Shown: positions 22,924 to 36,480 of the stretch, in pieces
Numbering within the stretch: the stretch's first letter is position 1
Layout of the letters: each line of letters begins with the position of its first letter
NCBI GenBank assembly: GCA_964247055.1
Contig: OZ176053.1
Span: 3,968,001 to 4,032,000, forward strand
Source: Paragordius varius
Lineage: Eukaryota > Nematomorpha
Reading direction: 5' to 3'
Length of the DNA stretch: 64,000 nt
Position numbers and translations under genes: made by a program
Notes under the pieces: model-generated
What the model was told of the DNA's origin: nothing
Seen by the model: the letters and a program-made list of their open reading frames with translations, nothing else
The model's database searches: none

Positions 22924-25900
22924 ATGAGCATGAATTTAAAACCAGTTCAGGAAGTTAAACCGTTTACTAAGGTACTGTTATAATTGTTATGCATAGATTT
23001 TTTACAATAATGAATGGCACAACTCTAAAAGTGGCAAAACATACGAAAACATTAATCCAGCTACTGAAGAAAAAATAGCAGACATAGCTTTAGGAAATGA
23101 AGTTAAAACATTCAATCGAATTTTACTCTAGTTTTAAACATAACCTATAATTTTTTATCTACATTTTCGATCACCCAAAAATTTTGATGGATATATATTT
23201 AATCTAGGCTGATATTGATATGGCTGTTGATTGCGCAAAGTCAGCATTTAAGATTGGTTCAGATTGGCGACAAACCGATGCTGCTAAAAGAGGCTTAATG
23301 ATAAATAAATTAGCCGAAATCATTACGCAAAACCTTGCATTAATTGCTGTATTTTTATTTTCGTTTAAATAATTTTTTATTTTATTGATTGTAAATTTTT
23401 AATACTATTTTTTTAGACTTTAGAGACATTAGACACGGGTAAACCGTTTAAAACTTCGGTAGAGGATGTCGAGTTATCATGCAAGGTTCTGCAATATTTT
23501 GCTGGTTGGAGCGATAAAGTTACTGGACAAACGCTGCCTGTGGGTAAGTTTTACATATCTATTAAGCATTTATCTAGACGGCAACTTTTTTAGTTATACC
23601 AGAAGAGAGCCAGTCGGTGTAATAGGAGCCATTGTACCGGTAATAATTTTTGATCAAATATTTAATTTTAGCGTTTTTAAAGTTTTTAAAACCAATAAGG
23701 AAATATTACATAATAAAATTTGATGTATGTTATTTTTAACATAAGGGAAAGAAATTTATATAGGTAAAAATTATTTAAATGTTAGATTTTATAACGAAAA
23801 ATAATAAAATTTGCACTGATGTAAATGCACCTAAACTAATTTATAAAATCATAAAACCCTAATTATTGAAATTTATTTATTGTTACAATATGGACATCTA
23901 AAATTGCTTATCTGCTTTAATATGATTATAATTTATTTGGATTGAAATTTTCGCTAATTTTTTTTGATGTGCTAATTTTTATGTATCTGATATATATTTT
24001 AGTGGAATTATCCCATTTTATTATTGGTATATAAACTGGGACCAGCTTTAGCCATGGGTAACACGATAGTCATTAAACCAGCAACTCAGACTCCATTAAC
24101 TGCATTGTATATCGCCCATTTTTGCAAAGAAGTTATTTTTATCGAATTTTATTTTAAAATTTATGTTCATAATTTCTATACAATATGCGCCAAAAAGGGT
24201 AATTTTTTATCAATTATTATATTAGTCTCTTTAACACAAAAGTTTTGGTTATTTTATTGCACCATACGTGAATTCTTTTTGACATAAATATCGAAAAAGG
24301 CAAACCTATATTAATTTTTTCTACAAACTCCTTTAAGTTTTTTTATATTATCAACCATATTGGATGTCATAACGTTTATTCTTTTTGCGCAATCATTATA
24401 ACTCTGAATATTTAATAATAAATTTTTATAGGTTGGATTCCCTGCTGGTGTAGTTAATGTCGTTCCCGGTAAAGGTTCTGAGGCGGGTTTGGCACTGGCA
24501 AAACATAAAAAAGTCGATAAAGTATCCTTTACTGGATCCACCGATGTAATAATTTTACAATTTATTTTTTAAAACTTTTTGTAAACAATATTGTTTTATT
24601 AAACAAAAATTATTGTTAACATAAATTGGGAAATTAATAGTTGTGTGTTTATAGATGCCATTTTATTATGATAGAGATTATATAAAACTATGAAAATTTG
24701 ATCTGATTTATATTAGACATAGTGCAACTAAATGAAATTAAATGAATATATTTTGTTTGAAATACTGATTTATACACATTTTCAAATTAAGGTTGGCAAA
24801 AAAATTATGGAATCCAGCGCGAAATCTAACTTAAAGCGTGTAACACTCGAATTGGGAGGGAAAAGCCCAAACATCATATTAGATGATGCCGACAGTAATT
24901 ATTAAATTATTTTTATTTTCATAAAATTATTTAGCTGTTTTACACCCAAAATGTTAAAATATGCATTTAAAGAAATGTTAATTCGCAAGACCATCAACCT
25001 TACATTTTTGATTAATTATGTTTTTTTGATAGTTGATATGGCTGTTGAACAAGCCCAAGATGCGTGTTATTCCAACATGGGAGAATGTTGCAGTGCTGGG
25101 ACAAGAACGTTTGTCCATGCTAAAATATACGATGAATTTGTCGCAAAAACTGGTGAACGCGCACAAAAACTCAATGAAAAGTTTGGGGACCCATTTAATC
25201 CCTCCATGAAATATGGACCTCAAGTATATAAAATTATATACTATTTGCATAATAGTATGCAGAACCTTTAAGGAATCGTTACTTTTTTTTATGAGTAGAT
25301 TTGCTTTTAAACATTTTTGTAAATGGGAATTTCTAATTTTTTTTCTCAAAATTAATTTTTTGGCAAATTATTATTGCAGCTTTTTTATTCAAATAAAATA
25401 GGTTTTCAAGTAAATTTAATTTTTTTATTTTTTTAGATTGATGAAAAACAGCTTAAAAAAATTATGGAGATGATTGAATCTGGTGTTAAGGAAGGCGCTC
25501 GACTTGTTGCCGGTGGGAAACGCAAGGAAGGCGTTAAAGGATACTTCATGCAACCGACGGTATTTGCTGACGTTACGGATGAAATGAAAATTGCCACAGA
25601 TGAGGTTAATTGCCAAAACAATCAATTTTTTAAAGTTTAGATTTCGAAACTGTTAAAATTCCACAGTTAAAGATTTAAAATACGTGTAAAGAAATTTTGA
25701 AAGGATAATACATCTATCTCCACGTGTTACAAAATTAGGACGACAAAATTTGGATTAGTACAAGTTTAGGGTGATTGAAAAAATTTAAACATAATTAACA
25801 ACTTTACTTAGACCAATGAGTTTTGGCTAAATGAATATTATTTGGAAATCATGATTGTCTCAAACTACTGAATATTTTATACGCCGATTTATTAACTATT

Positions 25901-27155
25901 ACCTGAACTTATACAACAAAACCGCTTTTTAAAATTAACCGGTTTTTAGCTCTTTTTATTCCAAGACGTTATTGCTAATATACAATGATTTGTGATACAT
26001 ATCCTAATAAAATTCTAATAAGAGAATGGTAGCTCTTTTTTTGAAAAAATCGCGATATATTATTTATATTAATTAGATATTTGGACCTGTTCAACAAATT
26101 CTCAAGTTTAACACTTTGGATGAAGTTATTGAACGTGCTAATCATACTCATTATGGTTTAGCTGCTGGGATCGTAACTAATGATATTGATAAAATGTTGT
26201 ATCTGTCTTGCGCTCTTAGAGCCGGATCCGTTTGGTATGTTTTAAGGAATTTTATCACTTGTAAAAAGGGTTAGGAACAATGCAAACAAATTCAAAAAAT
26301 TATAAATTCTCTAAATAATTATTGTTGTGTTAGGCAAAATTTAATTTTTTTATCAAAAAAGACAAAGTACATCTTACAAATTGTTAAAATCAAATTATTT
26401 TACGAAAACTTGGCAAACTTTCTTTTACGTTTGATCTATATTATATATAATATACTTATAATTTGAAATTATTTAACATAAATGTATATAGATTAAATTT
26501 TGTCTTTATTAAAATATTGTTGCAAAAGCGAAACCTCCTATTAAATTATTCAGTTTGTGCCAAATAATTTAATAAGTATGATCCCTTATTTGCACAAACA
26601 ATATAAGAATAGATCAAAAGAACTATATTCTGTAAAGGAGTTTATAGTTTTAGAAACATTGTCCACATAATATTTATTTAGAGTATAAATTTATTTACAT
26701 TGACAAAGCGTAAAAACATTAGCAAATATTTTTTTCTAAAAGGCATCCATATTTTTTAGAATTCGATATAATATAATTACTCATTGTTTAAGCTGCAAAT
26801 TCTAAAATGGATACGTAAAATTGTAAATAAATAGTTCAAACAAGAAACTTTAAGGTTCAAAAGAGTATAGTTGCATTTTCAAAAATATTTGCCTTTATGT
26901 TATTACATTTTATCTGTACAATTTCAATTTTTACTGTATATCTACAATAAATTTTACGTTCTTAAATTAAATTTGTTTAATGCATAAATGTTCATTGTTT
27001 ATTTTAGGGTTAATTGTTATCAAGAAATCAAAGTTCAAGCACCATTTGGGGGATATAAGGAATCAGGTTTTGGTCGCGAGCTTGGTGAGGCATGTTTAAC
27101 AAGTTATACTGAAGTCAAAACTGTCACGATAAAAACTAAGAAACGTGTACCTTAA
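22924..27155 (+). CDS. ALDH1: Cytosolic-type aldehyde dehydrogenase (ALDH1/2 family), complete, 12 exons
   Basis: Exons: 22924-22971, 22997-23101, 23208-23348, 23417-23543, 23578-23639, 24003-24131, 24432-24545, 24792-24894, 25033-25223, 25437-25604, 26077-26234, 27008-27155. All junctions are GT-AG and phase-consistent, giving 497 aa, the usual length for tetrameric NAD-dependent ALDH1/2 enzymes that oxidise aldehydes to acids. Catalytic and cofactor motifs are intact: PWN (161-163), Lys186 in [14 protein letters not shown] (239-244), catalytic Glu262 in LELGGKSP, nucleophile Cys296 in GECCSAG, and Glu396 in EIFGP. The start MSMNLKPVQ has no mitochondrial presequence, favouring the cytosol. 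Whether the substrate is retinal or general aldehydes cannot be told. The first intron is only 25 nt, the fourth 34 nt, and the last 773 nt. AATAAA signals follow within 260 nt. Confidence 0.96.
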
Positions 27156-29050
27156 ACCACATTGATTTTTACAAAACAATACTTTAAGTAGCATACATAA
27201 ACTTGGCAGACTTATTATCTATTCAATTATTTGGCTTTTCTTATTAAAATTATTAATTTATTTGTTAATTAAATTTGTGACAATTTCATATACATGTTAT
27301 AGAAATTAACATAATTTATAAGCTTAACCCAACTATTAGATTACATTAACTTAAAACATCCATATATTCCATAGCATTATTTTATTTATTTGTATTCAAA
27401 TAAATATTTGAATTTTTCTATTATGAAATGTTTTATGGTTTTTCAAAATTTTAAATTAGGGTTGGAATTATTGGTAATGTTTATGTAAAAAATATCCTGC
27501 ACCAATATTTTAATATTACCCATCGTTATCTAATAATTCCCCAGGCATCGTAATGAACTATTATTAATATGGAATATTTTTATTATGACAGATTTCGAAC
27601 GATTTTATAAGTTGTGCCATAAATAACCTTTATACTCTGTTTGAATGACCTCACCTAACAATTTTAACTTCCAGAATTAGTTTTTTTAAATTAAATTTCA
27701 AATACATCAGTAAATTTTGTAAATCTTTTTTTGAAAGTTCGCGGAACTGATAAATTTAGGAAATTATTAAATGTATTTTTGTTCTTAAATCAGTTTTTCC
27801 AAAATTTATAAATATTTTCTATTTCAGCCTTACACTGTGACGAAATAAGTTGTTTTTTGCAGTGTGCTGGGAACTACTGGGCCTGTACCAAGCTGACTTT
27901 ACTGCTTTGAAATTAAAAAAATTTAGATTTTTTATAAATTATTTTAAAATACCTTTTATTACAAAAAAATTATTATAGAGTTTGATAGAGTACACTCTGT
28001 TTAAACCCCAATTTGTAAAAAAAATATTCGTTTGATTTCCTGCAACTAAGATCGGCCTATTTTTAATTGGTAATACTTTATTTTCTACTCAAATTATACT
28101 TGGAATTGGGTTTTGGACCCGTCAACGCTTATGAATGCAACTATCGCTCAGCCGTGTAACAATAAATCTCAGTTTTTACCGCAAGATTTAGTCAGGGCTT
28201 CCGCAAAATAGACTTAAAAATGCTAAATTATTACAAAATAAAGTGAAAATTCGATCAAGTTTGTAAATTTCATGTTTGGTTTTATAGTTTGAGTTAATTT
28301 AAGTTTTGTTTAAGTTTATTTTATAAATACAAACGGAAAAATATATACAAAATTTTTATTCCGTAACATATATATATATATATTTAAAATCATTATAAAG
28401 GCATATGATTTCGATAACCGTTTTTCGTATAAAAAATTAGTATTTGTACGTTTTAGATTCCCATTAGCTGGGAGGTAACATATTTCCTACTTTCCTAAAC
28501 TTTGATTTGTATCTAGTTTTCTTATTTATTTATTTTTGCGTATATAAATTTAGGACTTTTTTATACAATAATTGTGTTATCAATTCTTTTAATTTTTATT
28601 CGTGTTTTTATATTAAAAATTACAAAACTATGAAACGTTATAATAAATTTAATTCCTCTCATCAAAGAGAATATAGATTCTTGAAACCATTCAACGAATA
28701 TAAATCACAGAAAACATTAAATTTTAACGTTCATATATTAATATAAGACTAGACCATATTAGTGACACGCCCCATTTTAGCAAAATCTACAAGTTTTATG
28801 CATAAATATAATTGTTTAAGTTAGTATACTATAGGCCATCTCATTAATAAATATAGCGTATGACTATTATAATTAATTTTCATATTTACGTTCATACTAA
28901 AAACAAAGAGAAAATAACAATTAAAATTATTATTAGTTTGTAAATCCATCAATCGGCTAAGATATAACAAGTATCAGTGAATTGTATCTCAATAAAAATA
29001 TTTTAAATAAACCACAAATACCTCCGAATTATTTATGTGTTTATGATAAA
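27156..29050. other. Gene-free region downstream of ALDH
   Basis: Holds the ALDH 3' end and AATAAA signals near 27408. Less AT-rich patches at about 27830-27900 and 28100-28220 have no recognisable coding content. An 80-codon frame at 28507-28746 is low-complexity and unsupported. A (TA)n run lies near 28370. A stretch at 26909-26938 inside the last ALDH intron matches one end of the small element at 49531-49791. Confidence 0.4.
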
Positions 29051-30150
29051 TAACACTAGTCGACTTTTTGACCACCATTACTCAAAATTTCAAATTTTAA
29101 CTAATTTCAGAGTTCTAAAATTGAATCAAAAAAAATTGATCCCCCCAATCAGATTTTGAGATATTACTAGTTTTTCAATTTTTCAAAAACAAGAGAAAAT
29201 AGACAGAAAATTAAATAATACTTTATAATTATAAGTTATTATATTATTGAATGAATATCATTTAATAAATCGTTTTAAACTCTATCTTTTAAAAGTAAAT
29301 AAGTCATTAAAATATCAGGGAGAAAAAGATAGTACGGGTATAACCGTTAAAATTTAGTGTTTTTTTAAGTTAATTTTAAACACGTATATATTTATATTAA
29401 AAAAATAAAGAGGCATTTTGTGGTTTAAACCTTCAGCTTTCAGATAGGCAATATTTATTTTGTTAGTTTTGGTTATTTTTAGTATTTATTAGGGTTTTTG
29501 TCTTCGATTGATTCTCACAAAAAACCTTGTTAATTATACCTACTAGATATTATTTATTTTAATCATTAAATGCGGCATATTTTGAATTTTAGATGGATGT
29601 TTGGCACTTTTATTGCCTGTGGTGGATTCTTAATATACTGTTATGGGCTACAATAGGACCACTCGTATTTATTTAATCTTCTTATCCGATATAATGGTTT
29701 AATTTGTCTAACTCAATTTTGTGTATTGGTTAATCTGAGATGTCATGGATTTTGCTCACTTTAACTACGCTATATTCTCTGGAGGTCTCTCCTACCGGGC
29801 TCTACGATCACCTAATTGTATAACTTTGCCATATCTGGCGGAGCGCTTGGATGATATTATTTTGCAGAGTTTGTGCAATCCGCCCGGATCTATCACACCA
29901 TACATTCGCTCTTTTAGATTTTTAATATTTTTGATTTTTAATACTTTGGCTCTTAGCTTCTAATTTATTTTACTATATTCTTTATTTGTACCGTCTTTTA
30001 TTAAATACATAGAATTTTTAATTATTAAATATAAATTAAACATTTATTTATTGTATATTGTATATTTCTATGTCGAGTAGCAAACCCGCTCGATAAGACG
30101 TATTCCTCGTGAAAAAGAGATAACAAACCTTCAGCAGCGATTTTGGGCAG

Positions 30151-30444
30151 TGTTATCTTGTAAAGATGAGGAGATAATATAAGAAATGTGAAATGAAATA
30201 TTTATTTGGTTTTTTTAGGGTTTATATATAGTAATTTTAGTTTTACATAATTTGCATTATAACAATAAAATTTCAAGTAACAAAGGTTATAATATTAACA
30301 TATTACACAAAAAATATAGAAAATAATACAATTCAAATAACGGTGAAAGTTATGATATACAACCAAGGTATGTATTTCACATTAGCATGTAACACAGAAA
30401 ATTATGATATAAAAATAAAGTATATCTTTCAGATTTGCATAACA
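30151..30444 (-). repeat. LTR of the Ty3/Gypsy element (3' LTR in element orientation)
   Basis: 294 bp, TG...CA ends, about 98-99% identical to the partner LTR by direct comparison. Confidence 0.95.
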
Positions 30445-30460
30445 TCACTTCCCCCTTAAG
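30445..30460 (-). other. Polypurine tract of the Ty3/Gypsy element
   Basis: On the minus strand CTTAAGGGGGAAGTGA abuts the 3' LTR, the expected place and composition for the plus-strand primer. Confidence 0.8.
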
Positions 30461-33400
30461 AGAACCGGACCGGCTTCCGCCGAATTCTCTCGGGGTAACG
30501 ACGCTCGTGCGGATTTACATTGATATTGTCATTATTGCTATTAATGATATCATTACTACTTTCATTATTATTATCATTTATTTTATCATTATTATTGTCA
30601 TTACTATTGTTATTATTATCAATACAACTACCATTATTATTATTGTTATTGTCTTTATTACTATCATTACTATTGTTTGGAGTAACCGGTGCGGTTGAGT
30701 GTAGGTCTATGTGTTTCAACTGGTCTGCATGCTTTCTGACAATCTTCTGGTTTACCTGATCCCACACACTGTACGAAAGGGGACCCGTTCTATCAACAAC
30801 ATCGCCGGCTCGCCATCCAGGTTTTTGTTCGTTTCTCATCATTATGGGTTGGTTTATTGAGAACTCACGGCGTGGACGGGGTGCGTCTAAGATTGTTGCT
30901 TTTGTGTTGATCCAGGTGAGGGGTGTTTGAGATACTCGTTTAAAGAGTAGTTGAAACGGGGTTTCTTTTGTAGTCGCATGTATTGAATTACGGTACGATC
31001 ATAAAGTGGTATTGAATGCTTCTTGTGGTGAAATATTATCATTTTTGATTTTTCTATACTTGCCCTTGAGGGTCCCCACTAACCTTTCTACCATCCTATT
31101 ACTTTTAGGATGATAGGGGGTTACCCTCACGTGTTTAATACCCAAGTTTGTTAAAGTGGATGTGAAGTACGAATTACTAAAATAAGAAGCATTATCACTA
31201 ATTACCGTCCTCGGAAACCCAAACCTGGCAAAGGCTTCCTCGAGTTTATGCAATATGTTTACCGAATTAACCCGTTTTAACATGAACCCTTCCGACCATT
31301 TTGATGAGCTATCAATCAATAACAACCAATAATACCCGTCAACTGGTCCCGCTATATCGATGTGTAACCGCTCCCATATCGCAGCATTTGGATCCCATTG
31401 ATAAGTCGGATTTTCACCTAGGCTTGGCTTGTTTACTTGACATGAACTACACTCACTGTATCTTCTTACCAAATCGTTCTCTAGTTTTGGCCAAAAACAG
31501 GTAAACCTTGCCATTGCTTTCATTGTTTCTACATTATTACGCCCGCTGTGTAAATAATTGACCACATTTGCCTGTAAGCTTTCTGGGATGATAATTCGAT
31601 CGTTTAAACTGAGCAATCCGTATTGGTACGAAATCTCTCCCTTCAGGTTCGACCCAGCCAACTCAACATCCCTTCAATCTTGGTTATGAATCGCCTTAAT
31701 TACTTTCTGCAAAATTTTATTCTTAACCGTTTCTCTCCTAAATTCATCGCGACTTAACTGAACGTTATGACAAATTAGGAACCTAAGATGTCTAGTTACC
31801 ATGTAATCTCTATCGATTGTGTTAACATTATCATCACCGGGACATCTTGACAAGTAATCGGCTCTATTTTTCGGACCCACCTGATAACTTAGTTCAAAAT
31901 CATAATCATTCAGTCGGTTAACCCATCTTAAAACTTTCGCATTCTGAATTTCTTTCAAATTTCTATCCCTATTTATCAACCTAACCAGTGGTAAGTGGTC
32001 TGTCAAAATTTCAAACTTTCTACCATAAATGAAGTTGTGAAACTTTTCTAATGCAAAAACAATAGCATTTAATTCCTTTTCTATCGTGGAGTAGTTCAAT
32101 TCTGCGGACCTACATTTTCTTGAACCATAGGCAATGGGTTTCCTTTCACCATTTACAACATGACTTAAAATACATCCAAACCCTATATCTGAGGCATCGG
32201 TCTCAATTACTAAATTTCTATCCAGATTGTATGGTGTTAAAAATACTTGTTCACTTAATAATTCCTTAGCGGCTTTCCAACAATTCTCATGTTTCTCCGA
32301 CCAGTTCCATCTGACGTTCTTACTAGTTAAACTATGTAAATCACTTACAATCAATTGAAGCTTGGGTATAAATCTTTCATGGAATGTTAAAAATCCTAGA
32401 AAACTTCTTAAAGATTTTTTATCCACAGGTTTTTTAAAATCATTGATTGGTTTTACTTTATTCTTGCAAGGACTTATACCTTTATTACTTATTTCAAATC
32501 CCAGATAACTTACTGAAGGTTCACCAATTTTTATTTTATCTTTTCTTAATCTAATACCTGCTAATTCTAACCGATTTAAAACATTATTATGATTTATTAA
32601 ATGTTCCTGTTCAGATTTGCCAGTTACTAAAACATCATCTAAATATGCACAAGTGCCGGGACAATCTTTTATAACCTGGTCCATGACTCGTTGGAAAATT
32701 ATTGGTGCTGTTGACAGTCCGAAAGGCATCCTTTTGTAGTGAAAAAATCCTTTGTGAGTCGCAATTGTCAAGAGATCTTGTGATTCTTTGGTTATGGGCA
32801 TTTCTAGATAGGCATCTTTCAAGTCAATCTTAGTGAAAACTTGGCCTTCGCCAATCTTACTCACTAAATCATCAAACGTTGGAATGATATGAGAGTCCTC
32901 AGTGAGCCACTTGTTGATGGTAACTCTAAAATCGCTGCAAATTCTTACCTCTCCATTCGCTTTGAGCACATTAACGGTGGGCGTGGCCCATGTCAGAGGT
33001 GAAAGGTTGGGATCTATAGGCTCCAGAATGTCTAACTTTTGTAATCTTAGTAATTCGTTTTCAACTTTTGCTCTTAGGGAAACGGTACTCGGCGGCAAGG
33101 CCAAACTTTGGGGGAGGCATTGGGTGCTATATGAATTGTAACTGGCTCAATGTAACAACCTAATTCCTCTTTAAATAGATTAGGGAAATTTTCAATAATT
33201 TTATCAAGTTTAAGAAAGTTAATTCGTACTTTAGGAATGTCGATATTGAATCTCGTGATCCAATCCAAGCCACAAATGAGCGGTGCCTTTGACATTTTTT
33301 CCTTCAATACACAACATTCTGCGTTCCCCAAGTTTTGCCCATTGATTTGCACTGTGACTGTTGTTACGCCCAGTAGAGGTACTATGCTATTATTGTAGGC

Positions 33401-34370
33401 TTTTACTGGCGGTATGGGTCTAATATTTGGCTTGCCAACTTGTTTCCAGGTTTCAAAGCTGATAACACTGATGTCAGCTCCAGTATCATAGATAAACGTT
33501 TGTTCTGTGTTGTTTATCATTATTTTTACGGTCCATGGTGAGGTTGGCATTGCCTTTTTATGGATCTGGCGGTTGAACAAATTTTTGGCAGTGTTTTTTG
33601 ATCTACACATTTTTGCGAAGTGATGAGGTTTTCCGCATTTATTGCAATTGCGGTTCCAGGCAGGACATTTGTTTGGTCCATGGCTATTACCACAACGATT
33701 GCACGAATGTGTTAGGGGTTTTGCTGTTGGCTGTCGTGAACGCATGGCCTTATTATTATTATTGGTGTGTTGTAATCGATTTAAATTATTACCATTGTTA
33801 TAATTGGTATTATCATTATTGTTATGAAGGCCAGCCCTGGCAGCCTCGTGTGCTAGTGCGAGATCCACTATCGTTTCAAGAGGCACGGGTTGTCCGTTGA
33901 TCTCGGCATCGGGATACCTTGAATGTATGTCAATTTCCAATTGTGGTTGCCGTAGACCAATAACGAAAGCATCCCGAATCCGTTCCTCAATTGAATCATT
34001 AAATTTTGCCTCTTCGGCTGCGATCTTTACCCGGAAATTGGGTAAACGATTCGGTGTTGTTCCGCACAAGTCGAAAAAACTCAAATCTGCTTTGGAATTT
34101 TGACTTTGTGGGATTGAATACCTTTAAACCCGTTGCCATTATCTCGGTCCATGCTGCATCTTTTATCTTTTTCGGATAGAGTCGTTGGTTGATTTTGCGT
34201 ACCACCATTAGACCACCATACGCAAGCAGGGTTGTTTTGAGGGCCTGTTCTGTAACAGGGATATCTTTTGCCTCCATAACATTTGTCATATACTCAACGT
34301 ATTCCTCAAACTTAATATTATCATTATATTTTTCGATGCATAGATTAGCGAGATTGATTGGCGTTGTCAT
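30456..34370 (-). pseudogene. gag-pol coding region of the Ty3/Gypsy element (broken)
   Basis: Approximate parts, minus strand: gag about 33.6-34.4 kb with two zinc-knuckle-like CxxC...H...C motifs (CNRCGNSHGPNKC, CNKCGKPHHFAKMC); protease near 33.5 kb with DTGADISVIS; reverse transcriptase about 32.4-33.0 kb with the YLDD catalytic box and the DAYLEMPI box; RNase H about 31.9-32.3 kb with TDAS; integrase about 30.75-31.6 kb with an HHCC-type zinc domain and the D,D,E core. The extreme C-terminus is followed by an Asn-rich low-complexity stretch. It looks broken, with about four breaks. Stretches of intact sequence agree with the young LTR age. Confidence 0.9.
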
Positions 34371-34419
34371 GTTCGATTGGGTATCGGTAAGACCTCCACT
34401 AGCACTAGCTTAGTTCTGT

Positions 34420-34437
34420 ACTCGAATTGGTTACCAA
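34420..34437 (-). other. Primer-binding site candidate of the Ty3/Gypsy element
   Basis: Directly next to the 5' LTR the minus strand reads TTGGTAACCAATTCGAG. The TGG start fits pairing with a tRNA 3'-CCA end. The tRNA species was not identified. Confidence 0.55.
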
Positions 34438-34731
34438 TGTTATCTTGTAAAGATGAGGAGATAATATAAGAAATGTGAAATGAAATATTTATTTGGTTTT
34501 TTTAGGGTTTATATATAGTAATTTTAGTTGTACATAATTTGCATTATAACAATAAAATTTCAAGTAACAAAGGTTACAATATTTACATATTACACAAAAA
34601 ATATAGAAAATAATACAATTCAAATAACGGTGAAAGTTATGATATACAACCAAGGTATGTATTTCACATTTGCATGTAACACAGAAAATTATGATATAAA
34701 AATAAAGTATATCTTTCAGATTTGCATAACA
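34438..34731 (-). repeat. LTR of the Ty3/Gypsy element (5' LTR in element orientation)
   Basis: 294 bp, TG...CA ends, followed by target duplication GGCAG at 34732-34736. Confidence 0.95.
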
Positions 34732-35421
34732 GGCAGTTTATATTTTTTAATATAAAGATTGACGGCATTTTTTTATTAAAGGCTTATTATATGGATCAAT
34801 AAATTTTCTGTACAGTCTTCGTAAATATAAAAATCTTTGGTAATATCGTATACTGGGGCTCGTATATATGGATCATTTTGCATTTTCGTTTAGAAATTAT
34901 AATAAAATACGTGGCTCTGGAATACCACTTGTATTGACCTGCTCGTTTTATATATATGCACACAAGGAATAATTGTTTTTTTAAAATAAATACAAAATTA
35001 AAAATTAAATATTAAAAAATCCTATTGGCGGACTCAATTATTTTGTTTTGGTCTTTCCATGCCATTAGGTAAGATAAAATTCAAAAAAATGGGGTGGTGC
35101 AAAACCTTGTTGAACAGTGTAATTTAAAAATGTTAAAAGTCATTAATAAGTATCATTAGAGATCAGAAGCAAGAAAAAGCGAAAAAACATTTTGTTCTAT
35201 GCTCAACAATTCCAATTAACTCTTAATGTTAAATTTTATTTATCACGTGAAAGCAAGGCATGACTTAAAAAACTTGCAAATCAAGGCAAAAAAATTTTAA
35301 CCCCTATTATTTATATCAATAAAATTTGGACTTAGGTTCTGAAAATCGCAACGGACTAGTCTAAAATGAGTTAATTTTTAAAATAAAAACGAAAATGTTG
35401 ATACATAATAGAGATTTTTAA

Positions 35422-35898
35422 CAATACTATTCAAATCTGGGTGCTAGTTATCCCAAACTACATATTATTTGATATTAAAACAAAACTACTAAAGCAACGG
35501 TTTCAATTTAATTTATGCTTCTAACCTTATTATATATATAAGCCAAAATATCTAAATAAAATTTAGTTTTTCAAAAGATTTCCATAATTTTATAGACGTA
35601 ATTTTTATGTTACAAATTTTTGTAAAAAGTCGTGTTTATTTAAACGCTACGTTTAAAGCTAACTTTTTATTTAAATCACATCCAACATTGATGTATACAG
35701 AGTGGTTTATTTTCCATTATATGATATTTAGATAATGCACACATGTTATGTTGGCTAAACTGCCTTGATATCAGGATTTTTAAAATGAATCTTTTTACAT
35801 ATTTCAGTCCTTTTGCAATGGTTTCGATTTTATTAAACAGGCTAAGGGTCCCCAAAGACCTAAATTGAATCGGAGAACTGATATTAAATATCCAAGTG
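35422..35898 (+). mobile_element. TTAA-type element, family R3, degraded copy
   Basis: Same order of segments as 61962-62528 ('aaaactactaaagcaacgg', 'cacatccaacattgatgtat', 'ttttgcaatggtttcgat', 'tccaagtgttaa') with many changes. TTAA occurs at both edges (35418-35421, 35899-35902). Confidence 0.6.
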
Positions 35899-36049
35899 TT
35901 AATAATCCAAGATTATGACACAAATATACTTTGCCTTAAAACCTAAATTTTGACAAAAGTTTGTTTGTGCGTACTTCATTTGAGGAATGGTGGAAACGGT
36001 AAACGTTTTTATATATCACTGTAGATAACAAAATATCAGCTGAAATATA

Positions 36050-36240
36050 TATACGGATTAAAAACTATATCAGGATTCTCATGATGCTTTTGGTTCGGCC
36101 TTGCGAGAATTTAAAAGTTTTTACCATTTTTCTGGCAACTGCTCATATCGTTAAATAAAAATTTTTATTGAAAGCTATCATTTTAAAAAATATCACTAAA
36201 ATATCATTAACTTAATATAAAACGTAAAACAATATTTTTA
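36050..36240 (+). repeat. R4 repeat fragment, forward orientation
   Basis: 'tatcaggattctcatgatgc' near 36069 and 'ctgctcatatcg' near 36143 match R4 units at 18.37-19.7 kb. A second fragment precedes it at about 35280-35420. It abuts R2b. Confidence 0.5.
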
Positions 36241-36242
36241 TT

Positions 36243-36424
36243 AAGGATAAGGCTTCAAGCACACCAAATTTAAAAATGTTAACAAAAAATATTCATTCAG
36301 CAATGATTTAGTATATAAGCAATTATTGGGTGAAACGTGCAATGACATCGGGTATATAAATAATAAAAAGACATGTATAATTTTGTATTTATGAAAGTAA
36401 AGAGGTTTGATTTATAAACATTTG

Positions 36425-36480
<56 letters not shown>

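Larger units (their letters stand above)
30151..34731 (-). mobile_element. Ty3/Gypsy LTR retrotransposon, young, with both LTRs and target duplication
   Basis: 4,581 bp flanked by the 5-bp duplication GGCAG (30146-30150 and 34732-34736). Two 294-bp LTRs begin TGTTAT and end ATAACA on either strand and differ at about four positions, so insertion is recent on the window's time scale. Parts on the minus strand in order: primer-binding site beside the right LTR, gag with zinc knuckles, protease, reverse transcriptase, RNase H, integrase with a GPY/F-like C-terminal part, polypurine tract beside the left LTR. The coding region is broken, with roughly four breaks. The gag-protease-RT-RNaseH-integrase order assigns it to Ty3/Gypsy; a Mag-like lineage is possible but unproven. 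It sits inside R1 copy 2. Confidence 0.95.
29054..35119. mobile_element. R1 element, copy 2, split by an LTR retroelement
   Basis: The left end CACTAGTCGAC begins at 29054 and the right end TGAACAGTG closes at 35119. TAA lies directly outside both (29051-29053, 35120-35122). Body segments 29054-29960 and 34880-35119 align with copy 1 (13038-14170), for example 'ggtggtgcaaaaccttgttga'. Removing the inserted LTR element and one copy of its target site leaves about 1.48 kb, somewhat longer than copy 1. No transposase frame. Confidence 0.7.

Noticed and set aside
22924-27155. ALDH as a pseudogene, because it appears as many short frames
   Set aside because: All twelve exons join in phase with GT-AG borders and every catalytic residue is present.
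30435-30759. Plus-strand frames rich in Ile/Leu in 30.4-30.8 kb
   Set aside because: They are the antisense of the Asn-codon-rich tail of the Gypsy element; low-complexity shadows only.
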